DNA of 64,000 nt from Pseudomonas rhizosphaerae (GCF_000761155.1 NZ_CP009533.1:4519501-4583500), one strand, 5' to 3'; counted from the first letter of the stretch, positions 27,601 to 35,334 are shown. Translations and numbers: made by a program. The notes: generated by a model from the letters alone, not told the origin.

Positions 27601-28660
27601 TTTGAGTTCGATTAGCAACTGCTTCACTCCAGATATTCTTGGAGATTGGGCGTGGCATTTACCTTGGCCCGTTATGACGTGTATCAGGCAACTGACCAAT
27701 GATAGGGATTTGGCGTTCTACGCGAGGCAGGCAGAAATTGGTGCTTTGGGCTCTGATGCACTGTGGGAAAGTGCTAGAGAACGTTGGTTCGAAGTAGGGG
27801 TGACCTTAGCTGATCTGAATTACATTCCTGGCAATGATCTACCCTTCGATGCAAATATTAATGTAATCGGTTTCCCTTTGAGGTGTGCTGGGGCCTCTAT
27901 TTTTAGTTCAAAAGATAGAGTTAATTCTGGTCTTTTTGAATTAATTGGTAAGATTGAAAGGTCTTCTGTTAGGTCGGAATTGGCTGGAAAATATCTATTT
28001 TCGTTAAGTTGTGCTGGTGCTTCTAGGTTAGAGTTCGGGTCTCGCGAGTTAGAGGAACTTCCAAATATCTTGTCGTTAGTTCAGGATAATTGGGTTCATA
28101 TCTCGTTCTTGAAAGCCCTGCCGTCCGAGTATTGGGAATTCCCACAGTTCCAGTCGGTAATCAACTTTATGAAAGGTAAACGGTACTTTTCTGCGGATGA
28201 GGTTGATGATGAATTTGGTATTAAAGTAGAGCGGCTCTTATATTCGAATAAGTCTAGTGCGGAACTTTTGAAGTTGTTGTATGTTTGTTGTGAAAGGGGG
28301 TTTAATCCTACCTCAATGTCTGAGTGGGTTGCGCCGGAAAAATTTGAGTCATTGGCCTGTAAAGGTCACGCTGCTTTGATATGCTTATCCAGAGGGCGTG
28401 TGAGTGCGGCAATGGTTGGAGAAACCGCTATGAACATATTAAACGGTGATAATCACCTTTCGCCGCAATACAAGAAGAGCTTGGTCCAGTCGGCACTGAA
28501 GTTTATTGCTCCGGCAAGTTTAAGTGATGAGGTAGGCGCGGCTTTATTGATTAACCTTCAAGATGGCTTGGACATACATCACCTGTCATTAAAGTCGATG
28601 GTTTTTGACTCGATGCAAGAACTACAAAGAAGTCATCTAAGTACGCCATTTTTGTGCTGA
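24671..28660 (+). CDS. Mrr-like nuclease + NACHT-type STAND NTPase, putative anti-phage protein
   Basis: A 1329-aa multidomain protein. N-terminus (about 1-165): a PD-(D/E)xK restriction-endonuclease-like fold of Mrr type, with Phe13-Glu14 in the first helix (SFEQLIQAIALE), Asp37 in FGDGPDGARE, and Gln64-Ala-Lys66 in GYGVVQAKFR forming the D...QxK site. A linker with an acidic run (about 251-272) follows. The NTPase has Walker A GGPGQGKST (313-321), Walker B LLALDGLDEV (423-432) and a downstream IVATSRPQGY sensor-like motif, as in NACHT/STAND proteins. The C-terminal 700 or so residues are helical-looking without recognised repeats and may sense a phage product. Such architecture (effector-NTPase-sensor) fits bacterial NLR-like defence, such as bNACHT or Avs. 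It is a single-gene cargo, visibly AT-rich, with no partner on its strand. Start chosen by frame; the ribosome-binding site is weak. Confidence 0.85.
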   Translation: MEYDFSRLSTRSFEQLIQAIALESIGPGVSIFGDGPDGAREATFEGTVSFPSLSEPWGGYGVVQAKFRQKPGIRDSEWALTELKADLDKFLDVNRNLRKPEYYIFATNVILTPVAEIGGKDKVNALLSSYKKKIGIKDFRIWDRDQLNAYLDLYENIRTSYAAWVTSGDVLTAVLKNMGAVRPDFRSVMMNFVRKELTSEQYVNLGQAGSSTDDKIPLACVFVDVPISGNWVPSPSERITFSNQVGERYTAEEEQEEHENYEDYEHREENDFSAVKNLLHISSQRLDSASQMSREIKDETYISQIPGRVVFIGGPGQGKSTLTQFFCQMHRASLLFQDNANIITPEVTTAYELILEQCGVEGISPPKIPRFPVKIELNRFASALAKGQTTSLLSYILAMIKRRCDREIAADDLRAWLRAYPWLLALDGLDEVPASSNRAEVLQKVDDFLIDAQECNADLMIVATSRPQGYNDDFAEKYYCHLTLSPLTSMNALHYAERLITRRWGADHDKVTLFLQRIGRASEEDSTVRLMRSPLQVTIMTLLVESLGEPPKERWRLFNEYYQVINRREKERDIPAAKLLNTYQADIDVIHQEVGKVLQIKSEVSGSTDALLTTDQFSLIIDSRLESEGHSDTERYRLRQEILSAALERLVFLVAPQEGRVGFEIRSLQEFMAAQALMNGRDEDVVSRLKSIAHASHWRNVFLFAAGRCFYERQHLRDRILSLCMDLNEDIGSPERSRLPSTVLAGSQLAIDILEDGAISNQPAQRRFFLRLAMRVLELPPSESHMRLAALYDPAVLDVYKEHLLHLLHDSSLLRFYGAWHVILILVAKKVSWACAAADQHWPWDSETAMSIIRSSRKLPSSEFLLEKACQAFVQSPPVKASKADIISIRRIASKSDVKVLGWMSYLIDVGEHRADRPEILIEGVSKSFRLNLDRGRLEKPVMPDVDGIHPLWEWLFKAFNLGEGATGGDLSKLFDDLSSISNCFTPDILGDWAWHLPWPVMTCIRQLTNDRDLAFYARQAEIGALGSDALWESARERWFEVGVTLADLNYIPGNDLPFDANINVIGFPLRCAGASIFSSKDRVNSGLFELIGKIERSSVRSELAGKYLFSLSCAGASRLEFGSRELEELPNILSLVQDNWVHISFLKALPSEYWEFPQFQSVINFMKGKRYFSADEVDDEFGIKVERLLYSNKSSAELLKLLYVCCERGFNPTSMSEWVAPEKFESLACKGHAALICLSRGRVSAAMVGETAMNILNGDNHLSPQYKKSLVQSALKFIAPASLSDEVGAALLINLQDGLDIHHLSLKSMVFDSMQELQRSHLSTPFLC

Positions 28661-29243
28661 TAAAACTGACACTTTTAGATTTTAATGTCAAGCCGCGTTT
28701 ACACCGAGGGGCGCGGTTTTCCCTTAACGAGTGTTTGATCATTTGTCATTACGGCATACTGATTGTTTCTGAGTCTTTAGTTTTAGGTGATGTGCACGGG
28801 GCTGTAAGGTTTTCAGATGAGTTAATTGCCACGTTTATTTTGTGTCGTGGGTAGGTAAGCAGGCAAGGAATAATTCGATTCAAGTCAATGACTGTACGCT
28901 GTGTTGCTTATTTTCTCATCGTCTAACCAGTGATTGATCGTCACAAATAAAAGTGATCGTTTTGTACCAATAAAAGATCGTTCAAGTCCGTACAACTCAT
29001 CAGCTATTATTCATTCGGTGGCGGATAACGAAAATAGAAAGTAAACCGAAGTTGCGGTGTTCTTGGACGTGTAGCGCGGACTTGTAGCTTCGACTAAAGG
29101 AACGGGAGTGGCACCAGATGAAAAGACCGTCCGCACAGCGAGGCATTAGGTTAGCAGTTTCATGCCTATCAGAGCGGATGGATTTGTATCGACCTAAGTA
29201 GGCTATCCTTGAGGCTGAGGGCATCTGCAACTAGGAGTGAGTG
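28661..29243. other. Non-coding, AT-rich region downstream of the NACHT gene
   Basis: No supported gene. A short frame at 28654-28854 has no ribosome-binding site and no family resemblance, and a minus-strand frame at 29000-29230 looks spurious. AATAAAAG(TG)ATCGTT is repeated at 28946-28961 and 28969-28982. The region may hold remnants of a toxin gene partnered with the antitoxin-like gene that follows, but none is readable. Confidence 0.4.
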
Positions 29244-29420
29244 ATGAAAGACCGTAGTCATAGTGAGGTAATGGCAGAGCTTTTTCGGGCCGATCCGTCC
29301 TATGCGGCGAAGCTGCAGGCCGAGGTTGCTCGTGATGGTAATGCGGATGAGATGGCTACCCTAAATAGGCAGCTATTGGCAGCAATTTCCACGAGAGAGA
29401 CTAATCTGACTTCTCAATGA
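29244..29420 (+). CDS. Small antitoxin-like regulator (addiction-module antidote type)
   Basis: A 58-aa protein read from the ATG at 29244 after a good AGGAG site (29233-29237). The sequence (MKDRSHSEVMAELFRADPSY..., then DGNADEMATLNRQLLAAIS) resembles the N-terminal part of HigA-like addiction-module antidotes that pair with RelE/HigB or Gp49-type toxins. It lacks the usual C-terminal helix-turn-helix extension and no toxin gene is next to it, so it looks like an orphan or a remnant. It lies just inside the right end of the island. Confidence 0.6.
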   Translation: MKDRSHSEVMAELFRADPSYAAKLQAEVARDGNADEMATLNRQLLAAISTRETNLTSQ

Positions 29421-29511
29421 TTTTACCGCTCATGGCATTTTTCATGGTTTTTAGATCAAGAGAATCTATAAGATACTGTTTTTTGAAGGTTTATTTTATA
29501 AATTGATGATG

Positions 29512-29610
29512 GAGTGGGATGATGGGGTGGCCGGTATTATCCGGTAGCCGCCAGCGACACCTGCCCTGAAGCCCGCTTAATTACGGGCTTATGGCTTTTT
29601 GGGTCTGGCA
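29512..29610 (+). repeat. Right attachment repeat (attR)
   Basis: Imperfect copy of 19950-20049. It contains GAGTGGGATGATGGGG, matching the guaA 3' end with one base less, the identical 20-bp block 29519-29538, a guaA-type terminator hairpin (29569-29590) and the identical 18-bp block 29593-29610. It marks the end of the AT-rich island. Confidence 0.85.
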
Positions 29611-29698
29611 TTTTCTCGGCACTCCCACACGGTTCTTCTTGCGCTGCAGTCACCGCCGCCGAGGTTGTCAGAAAAAAGAAATGCCATCAGTTGTCGCA

Positions 29699-29727
29699 TT
29701 GCTTGCAAATTGCTAATGTGCAAGCAA
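29699..29727. promoter_or_regulatory. Palindromic operator upstream of fitAB
   Basis: TTGCTTGCA (29699-29707) and TGCAAGCAA (29719-29727) are perfect 9-bp inverted repeats with an 11-bp spacer, 25 bp before the antitoxin start. Ribbon-helix-helix antitoxins with their PIN toxin bind such repeats to autorepress. Confidence 0.7.
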
Positions 29728-29752
29728 GCGCAGCAACCAAGGAGTATGCAAG

Positions 29753-30007
29753 ATGCCATCCGTTACCGTTCGAAATGTTTCTGATGAGGTACATCGTGCT
29801 ATCCGTGTGCGGGCCGCTCAACATGGCCGCAGCATCGAAGCCGAGATGCGTGAAATTCTCGAGTCTGCCGTAAAGCCGGAACGTCGGATTAAGCTCGGCT
29901 CGCTGCTGGCCCAGACCGGCCGCAAGGTCAAGTTGACGGATGAAGAGTTTGCTAGCTTCGAAAGCGCACGCGATAAAGCCCCCGCCCGCGCGGTGAGCTT
30001 TGAATGA
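29753..30007 (+). CDS. FitA/VapB-like ribbon-helix-helix antitoxin
   Basis: An 84-aa antitoxin. The N-terminus (PSVTVRNVSDEVHRAIRVRAAQHGRSIEAEM in part) is a ribbon-helix-helix DNA-binding fold of the FitA/Arc type; the C-terminal tail (about 45-84) would wrap and inhibit the PIN toxin. The ATG follows AAGGAG. The stop overlaps the toxin start (ATGA), so the two are coupled. Probably autoregulated through the palindrome at 29699-29727. Confidence 0.92.
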   Translation: MPSVTVRNVSDEVHRAIRVRAAQHGRSIEAEMREILESAVKPERRIKLGSLLAQTGRKVKLTDEEFASFESARDKAPARAVSFE

Positions 30008-30423
30008 TCCTGCTCGATACGAATGTGATTTCCGAGCCTCTACGTCATTCGCCTGAGGCGTGCGTCATTCGGTGGATCGATGAGCAGGCATTGGAAACCC
30101 TTTACCTGTCCGCCATGACCGTGGCTGAGCTACGTGCAGGTATAGCGTTGATGCCGGTTGGGCGACGTCGTTCGACGCTGCACGAAAGTCTAGAAAAGCA
30201 GGTGCTGCCCATGTTCGTCGGACGCGTTCTAGCTTTTGATCTGGCCTGTACACAGGCTTACGCCGAAGTGCTGAGCAAGGCGCGCAAATCCGGTAGTGGG
30301 ATTGAGGCTGCCGATGCGTGCATCGCTGCGGTCGCCCTTGCCAATGGATTCATCGTCGCCACGCGCGATACACACCCGTTCCGGGCCGCCGGCCTGACGG
30401 TCATCGATCCTTGGGAGCTGTAG
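30004..30423 (+). CDS. FitB/VapC-like PIN-domain toxin ribonuclease
   Basis: A 139-aa PIN endoribonuclease. The acidic metal-binding residues are all present: Asp5 in LLDTNVISE, Glu42 in TVAELRAG, Asp104 in EAADACIAA and Asp122 in TRDTHPF. Typical targets of VapC toxins are tRNA or rRNA; the target here is unknown. Forms a two-gene operon with the upstream antitoxin, just outside the island's right attachment site. Appears intact. Confidence 0.93.
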   Translation: MILLDTNVISEPLRHSPEACVIRWIDEQALETLYLSAMTVAELRAGIALMPVGRRRSTLHESLEKQVLPMFVGRVLAFDLACTQAYAEVLSKARKSGSGIEAADACIAAVALANGFIVATRDTHPFRAAGLTVIDPWEL

Positions 30424-30492
30424 ACCGAGTCCTGCTCTGATGCCACGAAATGACCGGTAAAGCTTGCGGGCCAATGTCGATAACAACGCGCT

Positions 30493-30864
30493 TCACTTCA
30501 ACACATGCCCCGCAATCAACCGCGAAATTTCCACCATCGCGGTCCTCCCCGTGAACTCGAAACGCACCTTCCCCAGCGCCGAAAAGTACACTTCCAACTC
30601 TGAATCCAGATCGAACGTGCCCGAGGTTTCGATCGAGTACGCGACGATATTCTTGTAGGGCAGGGAGGTGAAATCCTTCTTGCTGCCGGTTAGGCCCTGC
30701 ACGTTCACTGCAATGATGCGCTTGTTGGTGAACACTACGCCGTCGCGCATCGACTTGTAGGAATCGACCACGTGCTCGTCATCGAGCAGCAGGGCCGTGA
30801 CGCGCTCGCTGTATTCGGTGTTTTGCTTGAGCTTGAAGAAGCCTTTGTTGTTGAAGTCGATCAT
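30493..30864 (-). CDS. Bacterial PH-domain protein
   Basis: A 123-aa protein that is almost entirely a bacterial pleckstrin-homology fold (MIDFNNKGFFKLKQ..., HVVDSYKSMRDGVVFTNKRIIA in part, FTSLPYKNIVAYSIETSGTFDLDSE in part). The run FTNKRII then DFTSLPY is diagnostic of bPH_1 domains. The ATG at 30864 is preferred over 30933 because the PH fold starts there and a GCAGGA site precedes it. Role unknown. It is divergent from the toxin-like gene at 31040. Confidence 0.85.
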   Translation of the reverse strand: MIDFNNKGFFKLKQNTEYSERVTALLLDDEHVVDSYKSMRDGVVFTNKRIIAVNVQGLTGSKKDFTSLPYKNIVAYSIETSGTFDLDSELEVYFSALGKVRFEFTGRTAMVEISRLIAGHVLK

Positions 30865-31039
30865 TGCTTGAGGTCCTGCGAGAGTAAGGGTCGGATCGGG
30901 GGAGTCTACCTCGACAGCAGGGCAAGCAAGCATGCCGAAGGCAGGTTCGGGCGCGTTGTATATAAAGCCAAATATGTAGCCCGATGGCGGCTGGGGCGAT
31001 GGCCATACTCAAAGGCCTTTATGAACCGACGTCTTTGAC

Positions 31040-33634
31040 ATGACCCCAGCAAATTCTGACATGCAGCTGCGAGACACCCTCGCAGGCTTCGCACGACAAC
31101 TCTCCCATCAGTTACCCGACCTCCACCAAATGGCCGTCGAGGCCGCGACCCAACTGCTCACCCCAATGGGCATCACCGCCCACCCCGACACCTTCTACTG
31201 GCATCGCTTCGACAACGCTCAATCCAGCCACCGCTCGTTCAGTGGCTACGCGCACATGGGGCCGCCGAGCGAGTCGCTGACCTTCACGGAGCTGGTGATG
31301 CGGCGGTTTCGCGCAGGCGATCAGGACAATGCCGACCTGTTGCATGTCATGGGCGGGTTCTACACGGGCGATGCGAAGACCCTGTGGTTCGATGAGCGCA
31401 ACGAGGTGCGGCTGGAGCCGGACAAGGTGTTGAACGCGCTGTGGAAAATCAATTTTGCCGCGTCTTACCACAAGGTGCTGACGCAATTCTGGGCCGACAA
31501 TGAGCAAGGCGTGCCGACGCTGATACGGATCAATTGTTTGAGCGCCGCCATCGAAGCATGCCAGGCCGGTCGCATGACCCGTCCGCAGGCGCAGTCGGTG
31601 TTCGATGGCCTGGGGTGTGCCAATGCCATGGCACCCACGCTGGCCGATCTGGACGGTGTTCGTTCGCCGCTCAACGGCGTGACGGTCAGTGCGCTGCTGA
31701 TTGCCGGTCATGCCTTCCCCAGCGTGTTGTGTTTCAACACGCAAGCGGGCGAGCGGTTGCTGTATCTGGCGGGCCGCGATACCGCGTTTCAGGTGTGTGC
31801 CGATCAGAAGGCGATGCATGCATGGTTGTATCAACAGGTGCAGGCGGTGCGGAGCCGCGAGCGTCTGCTTGATCACGGCATGCTGTTGGAGCCTGCGGCC
31901 GTGTTGTCGCGCGCAGGCAGTTTCGCGCTGCTGGCGAAGAAGCCGCTGGCGCTGTTCGCGGCGAAGGTGTCCTCGCCGCCCATCGCGATCGATGCCGCGC
32001 ACTGGCTGCAAGCGCAAACCCGTACGCAGATGGAGGCCGAGGCCCGCTTGCAGCTGCACAGCAACAGCGAGCTGCGCAAACAACTGTGGATCGGTTATCT
32101 CGGCGCCGGCGCGCACCTGTTCGGCCCGGCGGCCATGGTCAATTGGCCCATCGCATTGATCGTGGTCCTGGCCAGCGCCGGCCGGTTTGCGCTGAACGTG
32201 GAGCGTGCGGTAAACGCCGCAGAAGCCGCCGACCGGCGCTCTGCACTGTACGCATCGATCGCCAGCGGCATCGAGCTGCTGTTGAACATGACATTGCTGA
32301 TTCCCCAGCAGGTACCGGAAATCGGCGACCTGCAGCCGTTGCAAGCGCCTGCACACCTTTCCGAGCAAACTGCGCTGCTGCCCGATACTCAAGGATTGCT
32401 GGACGTGGCAGGCCAGCCGACGATCCGTTTGCGGGGCAAGCTGTATCGCGTGCGTTACGACACCAACCTGCGCTGCTGGTTGATCGTCGATCCACAACGT
32501 CCCTTTGCCTTCACGGGCAATTACCCGGTGCGTTTCAACGAGCAGTTGGAATGGGAGCTGGTGTCGCCCGCTTGTCTACGTGGCGGCGGTGGCTGTCTGA
32601 GCGTATCGCGCGAAGTGGAGCTCGAGCCGCCACCGGTGAGTTACGTGCAGTTCGAACGCTCGGCGAGCCGCTACGAGGTACCGCTGGTGGCCCGTGCTGC
32701 CACGCGCGAGCTGTTGAGCGACCAGTTCCGCAGGATGCTTTCAGGTGACTATTACGACCCCTATACACCGCTCAATCCGGTGCTCGACAGCCTCAACACC
32801 TTGCGTGCGCAACTGATCGAAGATGCCAATGCGTTCATCGCCCAATGGCGCTCGCCTGGCAGATCGCCGTTGCGCGTGCCCGATCCAGGGTTGCCGCCCT
32901 ATCTTGCCGTGCGCCGCTTGCTGGATGAGTCCAGGGCGCTGGTTATCGGTGAGTCCCATCAGGCCATCGCCAGCAAGCGCTTTCTGATCGAGAACATGCC
33001 GGCGCTGGCCAGGGATGGCGTCGAGACCCTGTACATGGAGCACTTGATGACCGACCTGCATCAGGCCGAGCTGGATCAGATCGCCAGCGATGGCCGCCTG
33101 CCCAGCCAGTTGCAGGATTACCTGCGCGACCAGGACCTGGGTCATCACACCGATCCTGCCCGCCGCTACAACTACACCACCTTGGTGCAGGCGGCGCGCC
33201 GTGAGGGCATCCAGGTGCGGGCCTTGGACTGCGCGGCCAGCTATCGACTCGACGGCATGGACGACCTCTACAACGTCGGGGAGACCTTGCGCCACAGGGT
33301 GTTCAGCTACCACGCCAGCCGTGTGATCGCGGCGCGTGGTGTGTTGCCAGGCAGTGGCAAATGGATCGCGCTGGTGGGTGATACCCATGCTTCCAGCTAC
33401 AAAGGCGTGCCCGGCCTTGCACAATTGCAGGATGTCACGGCGCTGCGCATCGTCGATGCCGGGGCCGGCCAGCAAACCAATATCACCCTGGACCCCGGCG
33501 AGTATTACCTGCCATCCATGGGGCATCCCGACGGCGTGGTCAAAGCTGATTGGCGCCTGGCATTGAAAGTGCGCGAGGCGCCGTTCAAGTATCTGGACCC
33601 GTCGCTGGCGCCCCCGGGAGTCACAAGGCCCTGA
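31040..33634 (+). CDS. Dermonecrotic-toxin-like protein with ChaN/EreA-like C-terminal domain
   Basis: An 864-aa protein. The N-terminal 300 or so residues (with FYWHRFDNAQSSHRSFSG and ADLLHVMGGFYTGDAKTLW) resemble the DUF6543 dermonecrotic-toxin region common in large Pseudomonas toxins. A hydrophobic stretch at about 348-388 (GYLGAGAHLFGPAAMVNWPI, then ALIVVLASAG) could insert in membranes. The C-terminal domain (about 615-800) carries VIGESH (635-640), TLYMEHL with Glu667 and VGDTHAS with His783. That His/Glu/His set is typical of the ChaN/TIKI/EreA superfamily and of the C2-like effector domain of Pasteurella multocida toxin. No signal peptide is seen, and no immunity gene is obvious apart from the divergent PH-domain gene. 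Start may be 31040 or 31061. Confidence 0.75.
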   Translation: MTPANSDMQLRDTLAGFARQLSHQLPDLHQMAVEAATQLLTPMGITAHPDTFYWHRFDNAQSSHRSFSGYAHMGPPSESLTFTELVMRRFRAGDQDNADLLHVMGGFYTGDAKTLWFDERNEVRLEPDKVLNALWKINFAASYHKVLTQFWADNEQGVPTLIRINCLSAAIEACQAGRMTRPQAQSVFDGLGCANAMAPTLADLDGVRSPLNGVTVSALLIAGHAFPSVLCFNTQAGERLLYLAGRDTAFQVCADQKAMHAWLYQQVQAVRSRERLLDHGMLLEPAAVLSRAGSFALLAKKPLALFAAKVSSPPIAIDAAHWLQAQTRTQMEAEARLQLHSNSELRKQLWIGYLGAGAHLFGPAAMVNWPIALIVVLASAGRFALNVERAVNAAEAADRRSALYASIASGIELLLNMTLLIPQQVPEIGDLQPLQAPAHLSEQTALLPDTQGLLDVAGQPTIRLRGKLYRVRYDTNLRCWLIVDPQRPFAFTGNYPVRFNEQLEWELVSPACLRGGGGCLSVSREVELEPPPVSYVQFERSASRYEVPLVARAATRELLSDQFRRMLSGDYYDPYTPLNPVLDSLNTLRAQLIEDANAFIAQWRSPGRSPLRVPDPGLPPYLAVRRLLDESRALVIGESHQAIASKRFLIENMPALARDGVETLYMEHLMTDLHQAELDQIASDGRLPSQLQDYLRDQDLGHHTDPARRYNYTTLVQAARREGIQVRALDCAASYRLDGMDDLYNVGETLRHRVFSYHASRVIAARGVLPGSGKWIALVGDTHASSYKGVPGLAQLQDVTALRIVDAGAGQQTNITLDPGEYYLPSMGHPDGVVKADWRLALKVREAPFKYLDPSLAPPGVTRP

Positions 33635-33957
33635 CGCGCCAGAACGCGGTTTGTCGGGCACTACGCGGTGAGGCCGGACGCGGCTCGCGCCGCTGCTACA
33701 GATCGTGGCGCAGGCGGTTTGTCTGGTGTTGCGCGATGAAGCTGGAGGCATACCGCGGCCCTGTAGCAGCGGCGCAAGCCGCGTCGGCGGTGCATGCGGT
33801 GTGCCTGGCACTACGCGGTGAGGCCCAACGCGGATCGCGGTGCCAGCCGCATTCGGGGTTGCAGGAACCCAACCGCACGGCAGTTCAAGTCTTAATCTTT
33901 CTCAATTGCAGGTGTATCGTGTCGGCCTTTCGCGTTCATTGAACAGGTGCCGTCTTC
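33635..33957. repeat. Intergenic REP doublet upstream of the multicopper oxidase
   Basis: No gene. The same 28-bp REP-type element as at 15141 occurs at 33674-33701 (starting CCGGACGCGGCTCGCGCCGC) and inverted at 33761-33787 (starting CTGTAGCAGCGGCGCAAGCC). CACTACGCGGTGAGGCC also recurs directly at 33659 and 33809. The oxidase promoter should lie near its 3' end, but no clear hexamers are seen. Confidence 0.75.
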
Positions 33958-35331
33958 ATGTCTTTCTCTCGTCGACGATTCCTCGGTGGCCTGGCGGGCG
34001 TGGTGGCGGTCGGTGTGGGCGCTGGCGGCGCTGCGCGCTACTGGTTAGGAACGCCGGTCGACCAGGCCGGTGTCGACTACCAACTGATTGCAGCACCACT
34101 CGACGTCGAGTTGGTGGCTGGCCATCAGACACCTGCCTGGGCCTTCGGTGGCTCGGCGCCTGGCCAGGAACTGCGTGTGCGCCAGGGCGAATGGCTGCGT
34201 GTGCGCTTCATCAACCAGTTGCCGGTAGAGACGACCATTCACTGGCACGGCATCCGCCTGCCGCTGGACATGGACGGCGTGCCCTACGTGTCACAGTTGC
34301 CGGTCAAGCCCGGTGAATACTTCGATTACCGCTTTCGCGTGCCCGACGCCGGCAGCTACTGGTACCACCCCCATGTCGCCAGCAGCGAGGAACTGGGCCG
34401 TGGCCTGGTCGGCCCGTTGATCGTCGAGGAGCGCGAGCCGACCGGTTTCGCTCATGAAGCAGTGCTCAACCTGAAGAACTGGCACGTGGACGAGGAGGGC
34501 GCGTTCCTACCTTTCAGCATCCCGCGCGAAGCCGCGCGCAACGGCACACTGGGGCGGCTCTCGACGATCAACGGTGTGCATCGAGCGACCATCAACCTGC
34601 CGGCCGGGCAGATCGTCCGCGTGCGTATCCTGAACCTGGACAACACCGCCACCTACCGCCTGAATTTCCGTGGCGATGCCGAGATGCGCCTGTATGCGCT
34701 GGACGGCAACCCGATCGAGCCGCGTGCGTTCGGCAAGGATTACTGGATGGGCCCCGGCATGCGCGTCTGCCTTGCAGTGAAGATGCCGCCAGCCGGTGAA
34801 GAGATCGCCATCCGCGACGGCCCGGTGCGCCTGGGCACGCTGCGCTCGGTGCCCGCCGAGGCGGCAGCGACCGATTGGCCGCCGGCGTTGCCTGCCAACC
34901 CGATTGCCGAGCCGGACTTGGCCAATGCCGAGAAGCTTAATTTCAACTTCGAGTGGGTGGGCGAGGTCTCCGACACCACCGAGGGCAAGCCACCCAGTCT
35001 GTGGCAAATCAACGGCATTGCCTGGGACATCACCGACAAAACCTGCGCCGACCGGCCCATCGCCAAGCTGCAACTCGGAAAAAGCTACGTACTGGAGCTC
35101 AAGAACATGACTCAGTACCAGCACCCGATTCACCTGCACGGCATGAGTTTCAAGGTAATCGCTTCCAATCGGCGCAAGATCGTTCCCTATTTCACCGACA
35201 CGTTCCTGTTGGGCAAGAACGAACGTGCCCAGGTGGCGCTGGTCGCGGATAATCCGGGTATCTGGATGTTCCATTGCCATGTGATCGACCACATGGAAAC
35301 CGGACTCATGGCCGCGATAGAGGTTGCTTGA
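33958..35331 (+). CDS. Tat-exported multicopper oxidase
   Basis: A 457-aa periplasmic copper oxidase. It opens with a twin-arginine signal (SRRRFLGGLAGVVAVGVGAG). The copper ligands are present: HWHG (His95, His97), WYHPH (His137, His139), HPIHLHG and the C-terminal HCHVIDHMETGLM with the type 1 copper Cys and Met ligand. Three cupredoxin domains fit the length. Family members oxidise Cu(I), Fe(II) or phenolics; the long Met-rich insert of CueO is absent. Four bases separate it from tadA. Confidence 0.93.
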   Translation: MSFSRRRFLGGLAGVVAVGVGAGGAARYWLGTPVDQAGVDYQLIAAPLDVELVAGHQTPAWAFGGSAPGQELRVRQGEWLRVRFINQLPVETTIHWHGIRLPLDMDGVPYVSQLPVKPGEYFDYRFRVPDAGSYWYHPHVASSEELGRGLVGPLIVEEREPTGFAHEAVLNLKNWHVDEEGAFLPFSIPREAARNGTLGRLSTINGVHRATINLPAGQIVRVRILNLDNTATYRLNFRGDAEMRLYALDGNPIEPRAFGKDYWMGPGMRVCLAVKMPPAGEEIAIRDGPVRLGTLRSVPAEAAATDWPPALPANPIAEPDLANAEKLNFNFEWVGEVSDTTEGKPPSLWQINGIAWDITDKTCADRPIAKLQLGKSYVLELKNMTQYQHPIHLHGMSFKVIASNRRKIVPYFTDTFLLGKNERAQVALVADNPGIWMFHCHVIDHMETGLMAAIEVA

Positions 35332-35334
35332 ACA

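Larger units (their letters stand above)
29421..29752. other. Right island boundary and fitAB leader
   Basis: No gene. From left to right: an AT-rich stretch with CATGG cores at 29431-29435 and 29443-29447, the right attachment repeat (29512-29610), then chromosomal-type DNA with the palindromic operator (29699-29727) and the ribosome-binding site AAGGAG of the toxin-antitoxin operon. Confidence 0.6.

Noticed and set aside
29000..29230. Minus-strand 76-codon frame near the island right end as a toxin
   Set aside because: No RelE, HigB or PIN motif, no ribosome-binding site, and it runs divergent from the antitoxin-like gene.
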